DNA of 64,000 bases from Sanderia malayensis. Its lineage: Eukaryota > Cnidaria > Scyphozoa > Semaeostomeae > Pelagiidae. The notes beneath the pieces were generated by a model, which did not search any database, was not told the DNA's origin, and worked only from the letters and a program-made list of their open reading frames with translations. A program made the translations under genes and the position numbers. The stretch lies in assembly GCA_013076295.1 (NCBI GenBank), contig RQOL01000616.1, positions 4,554,392 to 4,618,391 on the forward strand, in the 5' to 3' direction. This document shows positions 62,245-64,000 of this stretch, piece after piece. Numbering within the stretch: position 1 is the first letter of the stretch; every line of letters starts with the position of its first letter.

Positions 62245-63048
62245 GTTGGCTGGCTGACTCTGCAATTTGAATACGGTTTAACTCCGCTTTCCTTGTTGGA
62301 AATAGTGATCAAACTTCGTCAAACGATATTTTGTCTGTCGTTATGTTCTGCTCCACAAACAAACTTTCCTTAGTTTGCAACTCGAGCTACTTATCATGTG
62401 ACAAATTGTATTGCATCACATTTAAATATATTTTATTAGATTTTAAGTATTTGATCGCAGATATTCACCAAACCCAAAATATTAGCATGAAAGTAATTGT
62501 GAGCTCTGAAATGAAGACCAACACTGCTCCCAAAGATTTTCTGACACCTAAATGGGGGTTTCTCCACCTAACCGAATTTTCTTTCGCAGGTAAAGGGAAG
62601 CTTGAGTACTTTCGACCGACCCAACTTCCTTGTCCTCAAATTTTGACCATCATGATTATTCTCAAAAACTTCCTTGTTCGCTTTACTATCATAACTATCA
62701 TGTCTGGGACAGGAAAGACCCGTGAAACTTTTCCATGAAAACTCGGCAAAACATTTTATATTTGATAAGAAACTTGGATCAGCACTTAGTAGCAACTAAT
62801 AGCATCTTAATTTGGCATGATAATAATTGGCGCTTCAGTACTAAAGGTTTTTTTTAGTTTTTTTATTTTCGGGATATAAAATTACCTTATTGTTTTCAAG
62901 TTGAACATTTTTGGATGGGTGAAAGCGCAGATCGTCATGGAAAAACACGTGAACTTAAAAATAGAAAATAATCTTTTTCAAACAAAAATTAATGATATTT
63001 GCTGAGACTATGCCGTCCATAAGCTTACAGTCAATCGACACTCTTTTA

Positions 63049-63463
63049 AGGGCCTGATTATATGAGAGTTTTCAGCCCGTTTGTAACTTTAGCCGGGCTG
63101 AAATTTCAGCTCGGTGTTACGGTTAAAGCGTTGTGAAAACAAAGTTGCGATTACATGATAATATTTCAGCCCGGTTTGCCGAGCTGAAATCTCAGCCCGC
63201 TTTTATCAAACGGGCTGGGATTTTCATCTTGGCCAAACGGGCTGAAAATTTTCATGTAATCGCAAATCGAAATATTTAGCCGGGCTGAAATTACGAGAGA
63301 ACAAAAGAAACCATGGCGATGAGTGCAAATGATTGCGATTCTATTTCTACACCACAGGATTTTCAAACTAAACACAGCGGGAGCGAGCCACCATATAATC
63401 GCTCAAAATCTCAGCCCGGGTAAAGTTACAAACGGGATGAAAACTCTCATATAATCAGGCCCT
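63049..63463. mobile_element. PIF/Harbinger-like MITE, ~415 bp
   Basis: Long terminal inverted repeats of about 50 bp: left GGGCCTGATTATATGAGAGT, right ACTCTCATATAATCAGGCCC, flanked on both sides by TAA. The GGGCCTG end and a 3-bp TAA target duplication fit PIF/Harbinger elements. The interior repeats the subterminal CGGGCTGAAAT motif several times in both orientations. There is no transposase, so it is non-autonomous. Confidence 0.75.
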
Positions 63464-63851
63464 AAGAATTGAAATTTTAATTTTAATTTTAATTTCTTAA
63501 TTATTCTTCAGCCTGCTACTAAAAGGCTTCTTAAATGTTTAACTATCTTAGTTCTAGTTTCTTATAAACCAACATTTTATATAAAAAACGTAAAACGTAA
63601 AAGATTTTTGTCCTTATTATATGGGAAACGCTTGACGATATTGATAAGGGTCGGGGAAAACGACCCTAAAAAGTCTTTTTGCAGTGTGGTGGCGTGCATT
63701 ACTTCGTGTATAACCGAAAAGGGAACTTTTGAATGTTTCTACGAAGATATTGTTTGACGTTCCTGCTGGTGGGGATTCACAGTGAAGATGAATCGATACC
63801 ATGAATAGCTTTCGCTATGGCTTCACAGTACTTCATACACACTCACACATA

Positions 63852-63885
63852 TATAAATGCAGAAGCAACTGGTAATTGAAAGTCA
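63852..63885 (+). promoter_or_regulatory. Possible TATA promoter of a gene leaving the window
   Basis: TATAAA at 63852 lies ~30 bp upstream of TCATTTT, an initiator-like sequence. TATA boxes are otherwise hard to find here. The downstream 115 bp has no clear start codon, so the gene, if any, is outside the window. Confidence 0.25.
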
Positions 63886-64000
63886 TTTTAAGCAGCCTGC
63901 TTGCAAACGTTGCACGTCGTTGGATGAAGTGAAGTGCTCTTCTAAGAATCAATCTTCTCGAGTCATCGTCTTGAGCAAAAAAGGGGAGTTATACTATACA

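Larger units (their letters stand above)
62245..64000. other. Gene-free right end of the window
   Basis: Upstream flank of copy C, then AT-rich DNA, the MITE at 63049-63463 and a possible promoter near 63852. No coding exon was recognised. Confidence 0.5.

Overview
This is intron-rich, AT-rich nuclear DNA from a gene-dense, ciliated metazoan. Introns are mostly 50-500 bp with GT-AG ends, and there is roughly one gene per 3 kb. An alpha-type nicotinic acetylcholine receptor and an IL-17-like cytokine point to a cnidarian or bilaterian rather than a sponge. A compact marine invertebrate such as a tunicate or cnidarian would fit, but the sequence alone does not settle the lineage.

Layout. 0-7 kb: UTP18 (-), a cluster of inverted-repeat elements, and a nicotinic receptor alpha subunit (-). 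7-9.7 kb: mostly non-coding, with one tentative gene. 9.8-16.8 kb: AFG2A/SPATA5 (-) and AMDHD2 (+), head to head. 17-19.7 kb: a long coiled-coil protein (-). 20.2-24.8 kb: TERF2IP/RAP1 (-), then a minisatellite with telomere-like CCCTAA tracts, a tRNA-derived SINE-like unit and short hairpin elements. 24.8-27.4 kb: YIPF5 (-) and DNAAF6 (+). 28.2-31.4 kb: an IL-17-like cytokine (+) and a single-exon HEAT-repeat protein (-). 31.9-39.9 kb: AASDH, UROS and USP12/46, all (+). 40.4-43.2 kb: two lineage-specific reading frames (-). 44.4-51.5 kb: SPCS3 and an FCHSD F-BAR/SH3 protein, both (-). 51.9-58.3 kb: FAM114A, a short TSPN-VWC secreted protein and RAB33, all (+). 58.8-62.3 kb: three tandem copies of an unrecognised secreted, probably GPI-anchored Cys-rich glycoprotein (-). 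63-63.5 kb: a Harbinger-like MITE.

Most genes are unrelated housekeeping genes: ribosome biogenesis (UTP18, AFG2A), secretory pathway (YIPF5, SPCS3, RAB33, FAM114A), amino-sugar and haem metabolism (AMDHD2, UROS), deubiquitination (USP12/46), telomere (TERF2IP) and cilia (DNAAF6). Several lie in divergent pairs sharing 200-540 bp spacers.

The least explained parts are: (1) the tandem GPI-type family, with conserved ends and a Ser/Thr/Asn-rich centre that differs in every copy; (2) an IL-17-like protein lacking the C-terminal Cys-x-Cys; (3) telomere-like repeats next to the RAP1 gene; and (4) several small inverted-repeat element families. Gene models below were joined by hand from splice sites and reading phase. 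Where total lengths are given, the exon sums are divisible by three.
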